Origin: Clostridia bacterium
GTDB lineage: Bacteria > Bacillota > Clostridia > Oscillospirales > Acutalibacteraceae
Direction of reading: 5' to 3'
Length of the DNA stretch: 64,000 nucleotides
Assembly (NCBI GenBank): GCA_017415025.1
Contig: JAFQJH010000016.1
Coordinates: 91,438 to 155,437 of the forward strand
Every line of letters starts with the position of its first letter. Positions within the stretch are counted from its first letter, which is position 1. The position numbers and the translations under genes were made by a program. Of this stretch, positions 16,944 to 25,854 are shown in pieces. The notes below the pieces were generated by a model. That model saw nothing but the letters and a program-made list of their open reading frames with translations. It searched no databases and was not told the origin of the DNA.

Positions 16944-16995
16944 CCTATGCCTCCTTTCAATTGTATTTTAATCAGTTTATGCCATTAAATCTACA

Positions 16996-17032
16996 AACCA
17001 ACGGTTGAGTGGGGATAAATCAACCGTTGGTT
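16996..17032. repeat. Perfect 13-bp inverted repeat between FAD and XRE genes
   Basis: AACCAACGGTTGA (16996-17008) and TCAACCGTTGGTT (17020-17032) with an 11-base loop. It lies just downstream of the FAD gene stop and upstream of the XRE gene, both on the minus strand. The following T run is weak (TTGTAGATTT), so it may be a terminator of the FAD gene or an operator for the XRE gene. Confidence 0.6.
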
Positions 17033-17041
17033 CTGAAAATT

Positions 17042-18433
17042 TTAATATATTTTTCTGCCCATCAGAACACCCATAACGGATGCCATCATCAGGCCTCTTG
17101 TCCAGCCGCTCGAGTCGCCGAGACAATGCAGATTTTCGACGTTGGTGTTGAAGTCGCTGTCCATCTTGACTCTGTTGCTGTAAAATTTCAGCTCGGGGGA
17201 GTAGAGCAGAGTTTCATACGATGCAAAGCCGGGTGCAACGTGGTCAACCGCCTGAATAAAGCCGATGATATTCGTCATCGCTCTGTAAGGCATTGCCGCC
17301 GTGATGTCGCCTGCGACTGCGTCCGGGAGTGTCGGCTTAAGATTGGAGAAATAGAGCTCCTTTTCCCAGGTGCGCTTACCGTCGAGAATATCGCCGAAGC
17401 GCTGGACGAGAATGTGTCCCGTACCGAGCATATTTGTCAGCTCGCCGACCTTTTGTGCATAAGAAATAGGCTGATTGAACGGATGTGAGAAGTTGTGAGA
17501 GCAGAGAATTGCAAGGTTAGTGTTGTCGGATTTAAGCTCCTTATACGAGTGTCCGTTGACGACGGCGAGGTTATTGTCATAGTTTTCCTGACTTACGAAG
17601 CCGCCGGGATTCTGGCAGAAGGTGCGCACCTTGTTTTTGAACGGGCGGGGATAGCCGATGAGCTTTGACTCGTAAAGCACTTCGTTAACCTCCTCCATAA
17701 CCTCGTTGCGTACCTCAACGCGCACACCGATGTCAACCGTGCCCGGAAGGTGGGCAATATCGTGCTCGCCGCAGATTTTCTCGAGCCATTCGGCACCTCT
17801 TCTGCCTGTTGCAACGATAGTCTTTTCTGCAAGAATTTCAAATTCTTTACCGTGATTGTCACGGATGATTGCACCGTTGCATTTTGTACCCTCAAGGATG
17901 ATGTCCGAGCATTCGCATCCGAAAAGAATTTCAACGCCGTTTGCAATAAGATATTTTTCAATCGCAAGATAAATGTCCTGTGCCTTTTCCGTGCCGAGGT
18001 GACGGATAGGACAATCGACAAGCTTGAGACCTGCCTGAATCGCACGGGCGCGGATTCGCTTGACCGCCTCGGGATTGCTTATGCCCTCAATCTTCGTATC
18101 AGCGCCGAATTCAAGATAAATTGAGTCTGTATAATCAATGGTTTCCTGCGCTTTTATTTCACCGATGAGTGACGGAAGGTCACCGCCGACCTCGTAGCTT
18201 AACGAAAGCTTGCCGTCGGAGAATGCGCCTGCGCCCGAAAAGCCCGTTGTGATGTGGCAATAAGGCTTGCAACTGACGCATTTTTTTGTTTGTGATTTCG
18301 GGCAATGTCTGTTTTCGACGGACTGACCCTTTTCAACGATAGTGATATGCTTTTTTGTTCCCTTGCGTATCATTTCAAGTGCCGTGAAAATACCCGCAGG
18401 ACCTGCACCTATAATAACAACGTCTGTTTTCAT
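17042..18433 (-). CDS. FAD-dependent oxidoreductase (COG2509-type dehydrogenase)
   Basis: 463 residues. The N-terminal dinucleotide-binding motif VIIGAGPAGIFTALEM binds FAD. A Cys-rich segment follows (CPKSQTKKCVSCKPYCH) and then TTGFSGAGAFSDGKLSL, both diagnostic for the uncharacterised FAD-dependent dehydrogenase family COG2509. A second glycine-rich stretch VATGRRGAEWL and the C-terminal LHCLGDSSGWTRGLMMASVMG complete the flavoprotein fold. The start is ATG at 18433, seven bases after GGAGG; longer forms read into the leader. A promoter and a terminator-like hairpin lie upstream. Substrate is unknown. Confidence 0.85.
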   Translation of the reverse strand: MKTDVVIIGAGPAGIFTALEMIRKGTKKHITIVEKGQSVENRHCPKSQTKKCVSCKPYCHITTGFSGAGAFSDGKLSLSYEVGGDLPSLIGEIKAQETIDYTDSIYLEFGADTKIEGISNPEAVKRIRARAIQAGLKLVDCPIRHLGTEKAQDIYLAIEKYLIANGVEILFGCECSDIILEGTKCNGAIIRDNHGKEFEILAEKTIVATGRRGAEWLEKICGEHDIAHLPGTVDIGVRVEVRNEVMEEVNEVLYESKLIGYPRPFKNKVRTFCQNPGGFVSQENYDNNLAVVNGHSYKELKSDNTNLAILCSHNFSHPFNQPISYAQKVGELTNMLGTGHILVQRFGDILDGKRTWEKELYFSNLKPTLPDAVAGDITAAMPYRAMTNIIGFIQAVDHVAPGFASYETLLYSPELKFYSNRVKMDSDFNTNVENLHCLGDSSGWTRGLMMASVMGVLMGRKIY

Positions 18434-18456
18434 AATACTGCCTCCAAAAAAATAAA

Positions 18457-18494
18457 CCGCTGAACAGTCCACCGTAATGGACTGACTTCAGCGG
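18457..18494 (-). terminator. Terminator-like hairpin inside the FAD gene leader (possible attenuator)
   Basis: On the minus strand CCGCTGAA + CAGTCCA-type arms (8 and 7 bp, two-base bulge) fold around a six-base loop and are followed at once by TTTATTTTTTT and then GGAGG of the FAD gene. It lies between the -10 box and the start codon. Confidence 0.7.
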
Positions 18495-18515
18495 AAATCA
18501 ATCTCGTTACAATCT

Positions 18516-18544
18516 ATTTTATCATTTCTCTTTATTTTTGTCAA
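18516..18544 (-). promoter_or_regulatory. SigA-type promoter of the FAD gene
   Basis: Minus strand TTGACA (18544-18539), 17 bases, TAAAAT (18521-18516). Confidence 0.85.
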
Positions 18545-18557
18545 CGATTCAGCTGTC

Positions 18558-18586
18558 TTGCAATTCAAGCCGAAAAATGTTATAAT
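18558..18586 (+). promoter_or_regulatory. SigA-type promoter of the GH5 endoglycoceramidase-like gene
   Basis: TTGCAA (18558-18563), 17 bases, TATAAT (18581-18586); divergent from the FAD promoter, with the -35 boxes 13 bases apart. Confidence 0.75.
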
Positions 18587-18617
18587 CATTTCATTATAGA
18601 AAAAGTGAGGTTTAAGT

Positions 18618-20081
18618 ATGGATAAAATCAAAGCGTTTAAACAGGTTCTTGTTGACGACAAGGGCAGAGAACGAATTTTCCACGGCGTAAACTTTGTTAA
18701 TAAATGCGACTATATCGCAGGCGAGCAGCGAGTGCCCGACCTCGACGAAGAAATGGTAAAAAAGATTGCCGCTAACGGTGTCAATCTCATTCGATTCGGC
18801 TTCACTTGGGCAAATATCGAGCCGAACCCGGGTGAATATAATGATGCCTACATTGATGCAATGGGCGAGGTGCTCGACCTTCTTGAAAAATACAATATCT
18901 ATGCTTTCCTTGATATGCATCAGGATTTGTATTCTTCAGTTACCAATTCAGACGGCGCACCTGCGTGGGCAGTGCTCCTTGACGGTGTTGAGGTTAAACC
19001 GACTAAATTCGTTTGGGCAGAGGGCTATTTCTGGGGCAAGGCGTGCCATACTGCTTTTGATAACTTCTGGGCAAACAGAAAGGTCAAGGGTAAGGGTCTT
19101 CAGGATTATTATGCCGATTGCTGGGCACACGTTATTGAAAAAATCGGTGATAAGCCTGCGGTTATCGGCTATGATATTATGAACGAGCCGTTCCCCGGTT
19201 CGCCCGGCGGAAAGGTGTTCAAGAGAATTGTTGCAGGCGCAGTCAAGACTATTCTTTTTGATAAAGAGGTAAAGAGACTTGACCTTATCAAGGCCCTTTT
19301 TGACAAGGAAGATCCTATCGGCAGAGTGCTGACTCATATTGATTATGCACCGTTCCACAGAGTTACGAAATCCTCCGAGGAAATTATCCGAGAGTTTGAT
19401 ACAAAGGTTTATGCTCCGTTTATTTCAAGAGTTGCGGCAAGAATGCGTCAGGTCAGCGACAAGATTGTTATTATGAATAACTGCTACTATTCAAATCTCG
19501 GCATTCCGTTCTGCGCTCCTCCTGTTACGGTTGACGGAAAGCGCGACGAAAATCAGGTTTTTGCGCCGCACGCTTATGACCTTATGGTTGACACTCCTGC
19601 GTACAAATTTGCACATAACGGCAGAGTAGCGGGTATCTTCGGTGAGCACAGAAACAGCCAGAACAGACTTGATGTTCCCGTAATTGTCGGTGAATGGGGA
19701 AGCTTCGGCGATGATACGGACGATTGGCTTCCGCATATCAATCATCTGTTCGGTGTTTTTGAAAAATATAAGTGGAGCCATACATACTGGTGCTACATTG
19801 AGGGCTTCTTTGAAAACCGTCTTATGAAGGTTTTCCGCCGTCCGTTCCCGAAGGCAGTTTCGGGTACGATTGACAGCTATCATTACGATATTGACACCAA
19901 AATTTTCACACTTGATTTCACACAGGATGAAAACGCCTGCGGTGAGACAATCATCGGCACTCCGTTTGAGGTTGAAAGTGTGACAGTTGACGGAGAGTCT
20001 TATCCTGTCGATTGCAGAAATTACGAGCTGTTTATCAACACAACAGCAGGTAAGCACAGCATAAAGGTCAAGGTTAAATAA
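18618..20081 (+). CDS. GH5 family glycosidase, endoglycoceramidase-like, no signal peptide
   Basis: 487 residues. A GH5 (beta/alpha)8 barrel: GVNFVNKCDY, NLIRFGFTWANIEP, FLDMHQDLYS, the acid/base Glu in YDIMNEPFPGSP (near 190), a His/Tyr pair in APHAYDLMVD, and the nucleophile Glu in VGEWGSFGDD (near 358). The DMHQD and NEPFPG forms and the C-terminal beta domain (about 410-487) match the endoglycoceramidase/glucosylceramidase branch. No signal peptide or anchor is visible, unusual for enzymes acting on glycolipids, so the substrate may be an imported glycoside. ATG follows GTGAGG. Confidence 0.85.
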   Translation: MDKIKAFKQVLVDDKGRERIFHGVNFVNKCDYIAGEQRVPDLDEEMVKKIAANGVNLIRFGFTWANIEPNPGEYNDAYIDAMGEVLDLLEKYNIYAFLDMHQDLYSSVTNSDGAPAWAVLLDGVEVKPTKFVWAEGYFWGKACHTAFDNFWANRKVKGKGLQDYYADCWAHVIEKIGDKPAVIGYDIMNEPFPGSPGGKVFKRIVAGAVKTILFDKEVKRLDLIKALFDKEDPIGRVLTHIDYAPFHRVTKSSEEIIREFDTKVYAPFISRVAARMRQVSDKIVIMNNCYYSNLGIPFCAPPVTVDGKRDENQVFAPHAYDLMVDTPAYKFAHNGRVAGIFGEHRNSQNRLDVPVIVGEWGSFGDDTDDWLPHINHLFGVFEKYKWSHTYWCYIEGFFENRLMKVFRRPFPKAVSGTIDSYHYDIDTKIFTLDFTQDENACGETIIGTPFEVESVTVDGESYPVDCRNYELFINTTAGKHSIKVKVK

Positions 20082-20089
20082 TAAAAGTT

Positions 20090-20122
20090 AAATCCGCAAT
20101 ACTTCGGTGTTGCGGATTTTTT
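20090..20122 (+). terminator. Terminator of the GH5 gene
   Basis: AATCCGCAATAC / GTGTTGCGGATT, TTCG tetraloop, six T. Confidence 0.9.
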
Positions 20123-20133
20123 ATACCAAACCC

Positions 20134-20204
20134 GAGCAAATACGAGCAAAATCTTAAAAATCGAAGAAAAACGGAGCAAATGACATCATAATTTTAAAAA
20201 TCGA
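20134..20204. repeat. Two 31-bp imperfect direct repeats, 40-bp period
   Basis: 20134-20164 and 20174-20204 share GAGCAAAT at the left and TTAAAAATCGA at the right with a diverged middle. They lie between the GH5 terminator and the ctsR promoter. No function is apparent. Confidence 0.5.
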
Positions 20205-20218
20205 GCTGTCAAAAACAA

Positions 20219-20295
20219 ATTTGACCTTTTCTGACCTTTGACGAAAGGTCAAAGAAGGTCTATAATTTATCACAGAAAGGTCAAAGAAAGTCAAA
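20219..20295 (+). promoter_or_regulatory. ctsR promoter with three CtsR-box-like sites
   Basis: Promoter TTGACG (20238-20243), 17 bases, TATAAT (20261-20266). The CtsR consensus is a tandem (A/G)GTCAAA heptad. A perfect box GGTCAAAGAAAGTCAAA lies at 20279-20295, just after the transcription start. A second, GGTCAAAGAAGGTC, fills the spacer (20248-20261). A third sits upstream in reverse orientation (20219-20235). CtsR binding would block polymerase, giving autoregulated heat induction. Confidence 0.92.
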
Positions 20296-20320
20296 GTCAA
20301 AAACGAAAGAAGATGATGAT

Positions 20321-20770
20321 ATGAGTATGAGTAACATCATAGCGCAGATGATACTTGAGATGATGCAGGATGCGGGCGAGACCGAAATCCAGCGTAACGA
20401 GCTTGCGCAGACTCTCGGCTGTGTTCCCAGCCAGATTAATTACGTTATATCGTCACGCTTTACCCCCGAGCAGGGCTATACGGTTGAAAGCCGACGGGGA
20501 GGCGGAGGTTATATTCGGATTGCACGCATAAAATATGATAAGGGTGCGATGCTTATGCACGTTGTCAACACCGTCGGAACAGCTATCGATGAGGCAACCT
20601 GCAGAGCGCATATTCAGAACCTTAATTATCAGAACATTGTTTCACAGGATGAGGCAAGGCTTATTCTCACGGCAACGAGCGATAAATGCTACCGTGAGCT
20701 GCCGCCGCAGCTTCGTGACAGAGTTCGGGCAACTATCTTTAAACAAATGCTATTAAACGTGAAAGGATGA
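20321..20770 (+). CDS. ctsR: CtsR, repressor of class III heat-shock genes
   Basis: 149 residues, normal length. The N-terminal winged HTH contains ETEIQRNELAQTLGCVPSQ and VESRRGGGGYIRI, the glycine-rich wing with the Arg (RGGGGYI) that inserts in the minor groove and acts as heat sensor in Bacillus/Geobacillus CtsR. The C-terminal helical domain mediates dimerisation. First gene of ctsR-mcsA-mcsB-clpC, repressing its own promoter through the boxes at 20219-20295. Confidence 0.96.
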   Translation: MSMSNIIAQMILEMMQDAGETEIQRNELAQTLGCVPSQINYVISSRFTPEQGYTVESRRGGGGYIRIARIKYDKGAMLMHVVNTVGTAIDEATCRAHIQNLNYQNIVSQDEARLILTATSDKCYRELPPQLRDRVRATIFKQMLLNVKG

Positions 20771-20776
20771 TTATAT

Positions 20777-21286
20777 ATGTTGTGTCAGAATTGCGGAAAA
20801 AATGAAGCCACGACTCATATCAAAAGAGTTGTGAACGGCGAAACAGCGGAAACTCATCTTTGTGTTTCCTGTGCGGAGCATCTCGGCTACGGCGATATGT
20901 TTTCGGGCTTCGGCTTTAATCTTGACGGATTTTTCGGCGGACTTTTAGGTGAAACAATGCCTCTTCTCGGCGCCGAGCGTGAAGAGAAATGTCCGAAATG
21001 CGGCTACACCTTCTCGGATATTGCAAAGAGCGGAAAGCTTGGCTGTGCGGATTGCTACCGCAAGTTTTATGATAAGCTTCTTCCGTCCTTACAGCGTATC
21101 CACGGTAAAATCAAGCATACGGGCAAGCAGGCAATGATACCCGTGCAGGCAAGCTCGGAACCGAAAATCAATCCCGTAGCAAAGCTTAAGGAAGATTTGC
21201 AGAAGGCTATCGAAGAGCAGAATTTTGAAGAAGCGGCAGTGCTTCGCGACAGAATAAAAGAAATGGAGGCGGACAAGAATGAATAA
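20777..21286 (+). CDS. mcsA: McsA, zinc-binding activator of the arginine kinase McsB
   Basis: 169 residues with four CxxC-type pairs in two zinc modules: CQNCGK...CVSCAEH near the start and CPKCGY...CADCYRKF at about 75-95. A C-terminal UVR motif (FEEAAVLRDRIKEME) binds Clp ATPases and McsB. It lies 6 bases after ctsR and overlaps mcsB by 8 bases. McsA stimulates McsB, which phosphorylates arginines on CtsR and on proteins destined for ClpCP. Confidence 0.95.
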   Translation: MLCQNCGKNEATTHIKRVVNGETAETHLCVSCAEHLGYGDMFSGFGFNLDGFFGGLLGETMPLLGAEREEKCPKCGYTFSDIAKSGKLGCADCYRKFYDKLLPSLQRIHGKIKHTGKQAMIPVQASSEPKINPVAKLKEDLQKAIEEQNFEEAAVLRDRIKEMEADKNE

Positions 21287-22286
21287 GTGGTATGTTGAAA
21301 ACGGCACCGAGGGCGATATCGTCATCAGCACCCGTGTCCGTCTTGCAAGAAATCTGGAGGATTATCCCTTCCCGTGCCGTCTTACCGTAAAGGGTAAGGA
21401 AAAGGTTTGTGAAGAAATCAAAAATGCTATCCTTGCGGACGACAACTGGGGCTTCGGCTATACGCAGATGAAGGATTTTACCCGTGCGCAGGCGGTTTCT
21501 CTGGCGGAAAGACATCTCATCAGCCCTGAATTTGCATCTGACCGTGCGGGCAGAGCACTTCTTCTTACCGATGATGAAGCGGTGAGCATTATGCTGTGCG
21601 AGGAGGATCATATCCGCTTACAGGTTATGATGTCGGGTCTTGCACTCAAAGAGGCTTACAGCGTTGCCGATAAAATCGACAACATAATTTCATCAAAGCT
21701 CAACTATGCTTATGATGACAGAATCGGTTATCTCACCCAGTGTCCGACCAATCTCGGCACGGCTATGAGGGCATCGGTTATGCTTCATCTGCCTGCACTC
21801 ACACGTTGCGGACAGATCGGCAAGCTCGCTTCAACCGTATCAAAGCTCGGTCTTGTTATCCGCGGTGCATACGGTGAGGGAAGCAGTCCGAGAGGCGACA
21901 TCTATCAGTTGAGTAATCAGATTACTCTCGGAATCTCCGAGGAGTCTGCGCTCAACAATCTTCAGTCAATCACACTTCAGCTCGTCGCACAGGAAAGGGC
22001 GGCGGCAGAAAAGCTTATTGAAAATCCCATTGAGGAGGATAGAATCTTCCGCGCATGGGGCATACTCAAAAATGCAAGGGTGCTCAGCGGTGACGAATTT
22101 ATGGAGCTTTCGTCACTCGTCAGAATGGGTATCTCTAATAAGGCTATCGATTACGATATTGCAAAGCTCAACGAACTCACAATCCGCGTTCAGCCGGCAA
22201 CGATAAATGCCGCCGAGGGCAAGGAGCTTTCTTCACAGCAGAGAGATATTCTCCGTGCAATATGGGTAAGAGAGGCATTGGAATAG
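21279..22286 (+). CDS. mcsB: McsB, protein arginine kinase
   Basis: 335 residues of the ATP:guanidino phosphotransferase fold. Visible: STRVRLARNLEDYPFP (nucleotide-binding Arg), LTQCPTNLGTAMRAS (the conserved catalytic-domain Cys loop) and RGAYGEGSSPRGDIYQLSN, characteristic for McsB. It marks misfolded proteins with phosphoarginine for ClpC-ClpP degradation and inactivates CtsR. Overlaps mcsA. A terminator-like hairpin follows 7 bases after its stop. Confidence 0.96.
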   Translation: MNKWYVENGTEGDIVISTRVRLARNLEDYPFPCRLTVKGKEKVCEEIKNAILADDNWGFGYTQMKDFTRAQAVSLAERHLISPEFASDRAGRALLLTDDEAVSIMLCEEDHIRLQVMMSGLALKEAYSVADKIDNIISSKLNYAYDDRIGYLTQCPTNLGTAMRASVMLHLPALTRCGQIGKLASTVSKLGLVIRGAYGEGSSPRGDIYQLSNQITLGISEESALNNLQSITLQLVAQERAAAEKLIENPIEEDRIFRAWGILKNARVLSGDEFMELSSLVRMGISNKAIDYDIAKLNELTIRVQPATINAAEGKELSSQQRDILRAIWVREALE

Positions 22287-22292
22287 TATTTA

Positions 22293-22322
22293 AAGCTCCG
22301 TTTCGTACGGAGCTTTTTTATG
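22293..22322 (+). terminator. Terminator-like hairpin between mcsB and clpC
   Basis: AAGCTCCGT / ACGGAGCTT with loop TTCGT, followed by six T. No promoter is seen in the 30 bases before clpC, so it probably causes partial termination or sets mRNA processing within the operon. Confidence 0.75.
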
Positions 22323-22353
22323 TTGGAGAAACTAATCAAGGGAGGAAAATGAA

Positions 22354-24792
22354 ATGTATAAGTTTACAGGTTTTACACAGAAAGCGAATGTTGCACTCAA
22401 TTCTGCAATCAGCTTTGCTGAAAATCTCGGTCACACATATATCGGCAGTGAGCATCTGCTCTACGGTCTTATTTCGTCGGATTCGAGTATTGCCGCTACT
22501 GCGCTGTCATCAAAAGGTGTGACCGCGGACGGCATTGAAAATGCAATCCGAACAAGTGTCGGCATCGGTACACCGACCGTTCTTTCGCCTAACGATTTTA
22601 CGCCGAGAAGCAAGAATATAATCGAAACCGCCGTTACTGCGGCAAGGGGAATGGGTCAGAACTTTGTCGGCACAGAGCATATTCTGCTCTCGCTTGTGCG
22701 CGATACAAGCTGCTTTGCCGTAAGTCTGCTTGAAGAGCTTGGCGTGAATACAAATGATATTTCCGGCGAGATTTCGCGCACTTTTACGAGCAACCAAAGC
22801 TCAGCGCGGCAGAAATCGGCGCAGAAATCCGCAAAGAGTGAAGAAACACCCACTCTCAACCAATTTGGCAGAGATTTGACCGAAATAGCAAAGCAGGGCA
22901 AGATTGACCCTGTAATCGGCAGACAAAAGGAAATTGACCGCGTTATTCAGATTTTAAGCCGCCGCACAAAGAATAATCCCTGTCTTATCGGTGAACCCGG
23001 TGTCGGTAAAACTGCGATTGCAGAGGGTCTTGCGCTGAAAATTTCAGCGGGTGAGGTACCCGAGCTTTTGCGTGATAAAAGAATAATTGCGCTTGACCTC
23101 ACGGGAATGGTTGCAGGAACAAAATACCGCGGTGACTTCGAGGAACGCATCAAATCCGCGATTGATGAGGTATCGAAGGCGACGAATATAATTCTCTTCA
23201 TTGACGAGGTGCACACGCTTATCGGTGCGGGCTCTGCGGAGGGTGCGGTTGATGCCGCCAATATCTTAAAGCCTGCTCTGGCACGCGGAGAAATGCAGGT
23301 TATCGGTGCAACGACTCTTGAGGAATACCGCAAAAATATAGAAAAGGATTCAGCACTCGAAAGACGTTTCCAGCCTGTTGTCGTAGGTGAGCCGAGTCAG
23401 GAGGAGGCAATTGAAATACTCAAAGGTCTTCGCGATAAATATGAGGCGCATCATAAAGTAAAAATCACGGATGAGGCAATTGTTGCCGCTGTCAAAATGT
23501 CGGCACGGTATATCGGCGACCGTTTCCTGCCCGACAAGGCTATTGACCTTGTGGATGAGGCGGCTTCAAAAGTACGTTTGCGTGCTTATACCCCGCCCGA
23601 TGATGTGCGTGAGCTTGAAGAAAAGCTTAAGCATATTTCCGAGGAAAAGCAATCTGCCGTCAACGGTCAGGACTTTGAGCGTGCCGCCGCCTTGCGTGAC
23701 GAGGAAAGGGAGGCACAAAAACAGCTTGCCGACCTTAAGGAAAGCTGGAAAAAGCAGAACACGGAAACCAACGGTGAGGTAACACCTGATGAAATTGCGG
23801 CAATTGTTTCCGAGTGGACGCATATTCCCGTTGTGCAGTTGACTCAGGAGGAAAGCCAGCGTCTTCTGAATATGGAAGAGGAGCTTCATCGCAGAATTGT
23901 CGGTCAGGATACGGCAGTTTCTGCTGTTGCAAAGGCAATCCGCCGCGGCAGGGTAGGACTTAAGGACCCCAACCGACCCACGGGCTCATTTATCTTCCTC
24001 GGCCCGACGGGTGTGGGTAAAACCGAGCTTTGCAAAACTCTTGCCGCAACGCTTTTCGGTGACGAGAATGCAATGATTCGCCTTGATATGTCCGAATATA
24101 TGGAAAAGCACAATACTTCGAGACTTGTCGGCTCGCCTCCGGGTTACGTCGGCTATGACGAAGGCGGTCAGCTGACGGAGAAAATCCGCCGCAAGCCGTA
24201 CAGTGTTGTCCTTTTTGACGAAATCGAAAAAGCGCATCCCGATGTTTTCAATATGCTACTGCAGATACTTGATGACGGCGTGCTGACAGATTCACAGGGC
24301 AGAAAAGTAGATTTTAAGAACAGCATAGTGATTATGACCTCGAACGTCGGCGCAAAGCTCATAAGTAATACGGGAGCGAAAACTCTCGGCTTCAGCGCGG
24401 ATGAAAACGGCGGTGTGATGAGCCAGACGGCGATACGCGAGGCGGTAATGGGTGAGCTCAAAAAGTGCTTCCGTCCCGAATTTCTTAACCGTGTTGATGA
24501 TATTATCGTCTTTGAACAGCTTAAAAAGGACGATATAAAAGAGATTGCAAAGAGACTTCTCACAACTCTTTCAAAGCGTGTCGGTGAAATGGATATCGAG
24601 CTGGAATTTGATGAAACTGCAGTTGAAAAAATTGCCGACGAGGGCTTTGATCCCGTTTACGGTGCACGCCCGCTTAAGCGAGCAATCCAATCACAGATTG
24701 AGGATAAGCTGAGCGAAGAAATGCTCGAGGGCAAAATTAAAGCAGGTGAAAAATATACCTGCAGATATGACGGAGAGAAGTTCACGTTTTAA
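22354..24792 (+). CDS. clpC: ClpC, AAA+ unfoldase of the ClpCP protease
   Basis: 812 residues. Order: double Clp N-terminal domain (1-145) that binds phosphoarginine and adaptors; first AAA+ module with Walker A GEPGVGKT near 213 and Walker B FIDEVHTL; middle UVR motif ([15 protein letters not shown] near 430), which is the M-domain typical of ClpC and absent from ClpA; second AAA+ module with [10 protein letters not shown] near 550, and the arginine-finger region. Length is normal. Last gene of the ctsR operon, ATG after GGGAGG. Confidence 0.96.
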   Translation: MYKFTGFTQKANVALNSAISFAENLGHTYIGSEHLLYGLISSDSSIAATALSSKGVTADGIENAIRTSVGIGTPTVLSPNDFTPRSKNIIETAVTAARGMGQNFVGTEHILLSLVRDTSCFAVSLLEELGVNTNDISGEISRTFTSNQSSARQKSAQKSAKSEETPTLNQFGRDLTEIAKQGKIDPVIGRQKEIDRVIQILSRRTKNNPCLIGEPGVGKTAIAEGLALKISAGEVPELLRDKRIIALDLTGMVAGTKYRGDFEERIKSAIDEVSKATNIILFIDEVHTLIGAGSAEGAVDAANILKPALARGEMQVIGATTLEEYRKNIEKDSALERRFQPVVVGEPSQEEAIEILKGLRDKYEAHHKVKITDEAIVAAVKMSARYIGDRFLPDKAIDLVDEAASKVRLRAYTPPDDVRELEEKLKHISEEKQSAVNGQDFERAAALRDEEREAQKQLADLKESWKKQNTETNGEVTPDEIAAIVSEWTHIPVVQLTQEESQRLLNMEEELHRRIVGQDTAVSAVAKAIRRGRVGLKDPNRPTGSFIFLGPTGVGKTELCKTLAATLFGDENAMIRLDMSEYMEKHNTSRLVGSPPGYVGYDEGGQLTEKIRRKPYSVVLFDEIEKAHPDVFNMLLQILDDGVLTDSQGRKVDFKNSIVIMTSNVGAKLISNTGAKTLGFSADENGGVMSQTAIREAVMGELKKCFRPEFLNRVDDIIVFEQLKKDDIKEIAKRLLTTLSKRVGEMDIELEFDETAVEKIADEGFDPVYGARPLKRAIQSQIEDKLSEEMLEGKIKAGEKYTCRYDGEKFTF

Positions 24793-24800
24793 ATTAATCA

Positions 24801-24832
24801 CAAGGCAGATGTGACAGTCTGCCTTGTTTTTT
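24801..24832 (+). terminator. Terminator of the ctsR-clpC operon
   Basis: CAAGGCAGA / TCTGCCTTG, eight-base loop, six T. Confidence 0.9.
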
Positions 24833-24852
24833 CTCCTTTCTTGTGTTAAGAT
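24824..24852 (+). promoter_or_regulatory. Candidate promoter of the NERD gene overlapping the clpC terminator
   Basis: TTGTTT (24824-24829), 17 bases, TAAGAT (24847-24852). The -35 overlaps the terminator's right arm and T run. Confidence 0.45.
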
Positions 24853-24873
24853 AATTTCAAGAGGGGATGTAAT

Positions 24874-25854
24874 ATGGCATTTGAAGTTTTAATAAACACA
24901 ATTAAAGATTTAATATCAATTTTTTTGCACCCGTTAATTTTGATTCCTATTGTTATTGCGATTGCTGTAACACTTAAACGCAATAAAGAATACAAAGAAG
25001 GTGCATATTATAAAATTACAAATTTGCCATTTGGTCAAGTCAAAAAAGATGTCGGCAGGTTTGGCGAATATCTTATTTATAATAATCTAAAAAAGTTTGA
25101 AAAAGTCGGTGCAAAATTTCTTTTTAACGTTTATATTCCGAAAAATGAAAGCGAAACAACAGAAATTGATGTTTTGATGATTTGTTCAAAAGGTATTTTT
25201 GTTTTCGAAAGCAAGAATTACAGCGGTTGGATTTTCGGAAGTGAAAACCAGAAAAATTGGTATCAGACTTTGCCGAAGGGCAGAGGTAAGAGTCAGAAAG
25301 AAAGCTTCTATAACCCTGTTATGCAAAACCGTACACACATCAAGCATTTAAAAACACTTGTCGGTGAAGATGTTACAATGCATTCAATTATTGCCTTTTC
25401 GCAAAGATGTACCTTAAAGAATGTTGAGGTTAGCAGTCAGGATGTTAAGGTAATAAAAAGAGATGAAATATTTTCTCTTGTTACTGAAATTTGTAAAAAA
25501 GAATCAACAGAAATTCTGTCAGAAGAAAAAATTAATGAGCTTTATAATATGTTATATCCGTTTACCCAAGCGGATGAAACTTTAAAAGCAAAACATATTG
25601 ATGATATCAAAAACAAGCTCGAACCTAAGGTTGTGGAGACCGTGACTGAGGTTACACAGGAAAATAAAACGGAAGAAGTTGTCACAAAGGAAGTAGATGA
25701 AAAAGAAATCGAAGAAAAAATATGTCCCAAATGCGGTGGTAAGCTTGTCTTAAAAACCGCTTCAAGAGGAGCAAATGCAGGCAATCAGTTTTATGGTTGT
25801 TCGAATTTTCCGAAATGCAGATACATACTTTCAGATAACAGCAAAGAGCTGTGA
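24874..25854 (+). CDS. NERD-domain protein with topoisomerase-type C4 zinc finger
   Basis: 326 residues. One N-terminal membrane helix (about 12-36), then a NERD nuclease-related domain (about 60-175) with TEIDVLMICSKGIFVFESKNYSG, the Asp...Glu-x-Lys pattern of restriction-like nucleases. A Glu/Lys/Val-rich linker (about 235-285) leads to a C-terminal Cys4 finger (CPKCGGKLVLKTA...YGCSNFPKCRY) of the kind found at the end of topoisomerase I. Base composition is clearly more AT-rich than neighbouring genes, suggesting separate acquisition. A role in DNA processing or defence is possible, not shown. Confidence 0.85.
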   Translation: MAFEVLINTIKDLISIFLHPLILIPIVIAIAVTLKRNKEYKEGAYYKITNLPFGQVKKDVGRFGEYLIYNNLKKFEKVGAKFLFNVYIPKNESETTEIDVLMICSKGIFVFESKNYSGWIFGSENQKNWYQTLPKGRGKSQKESFYNPVMQNRTHIKHLKTLVGEDVTMHSIIAFSQRCTLKNVEVSSQDVKVIKRDEIFSLVTEICKKESTEILSEEKINELYNMLYPFTQADETLKAKHIDDIKNKLEPKVVETVTEVTQENKTEEVVTKEVDEKEIEEKICPKCGGKLVLKTASRGANAGNQFYGCSNFPKCRYILSDNSKEL

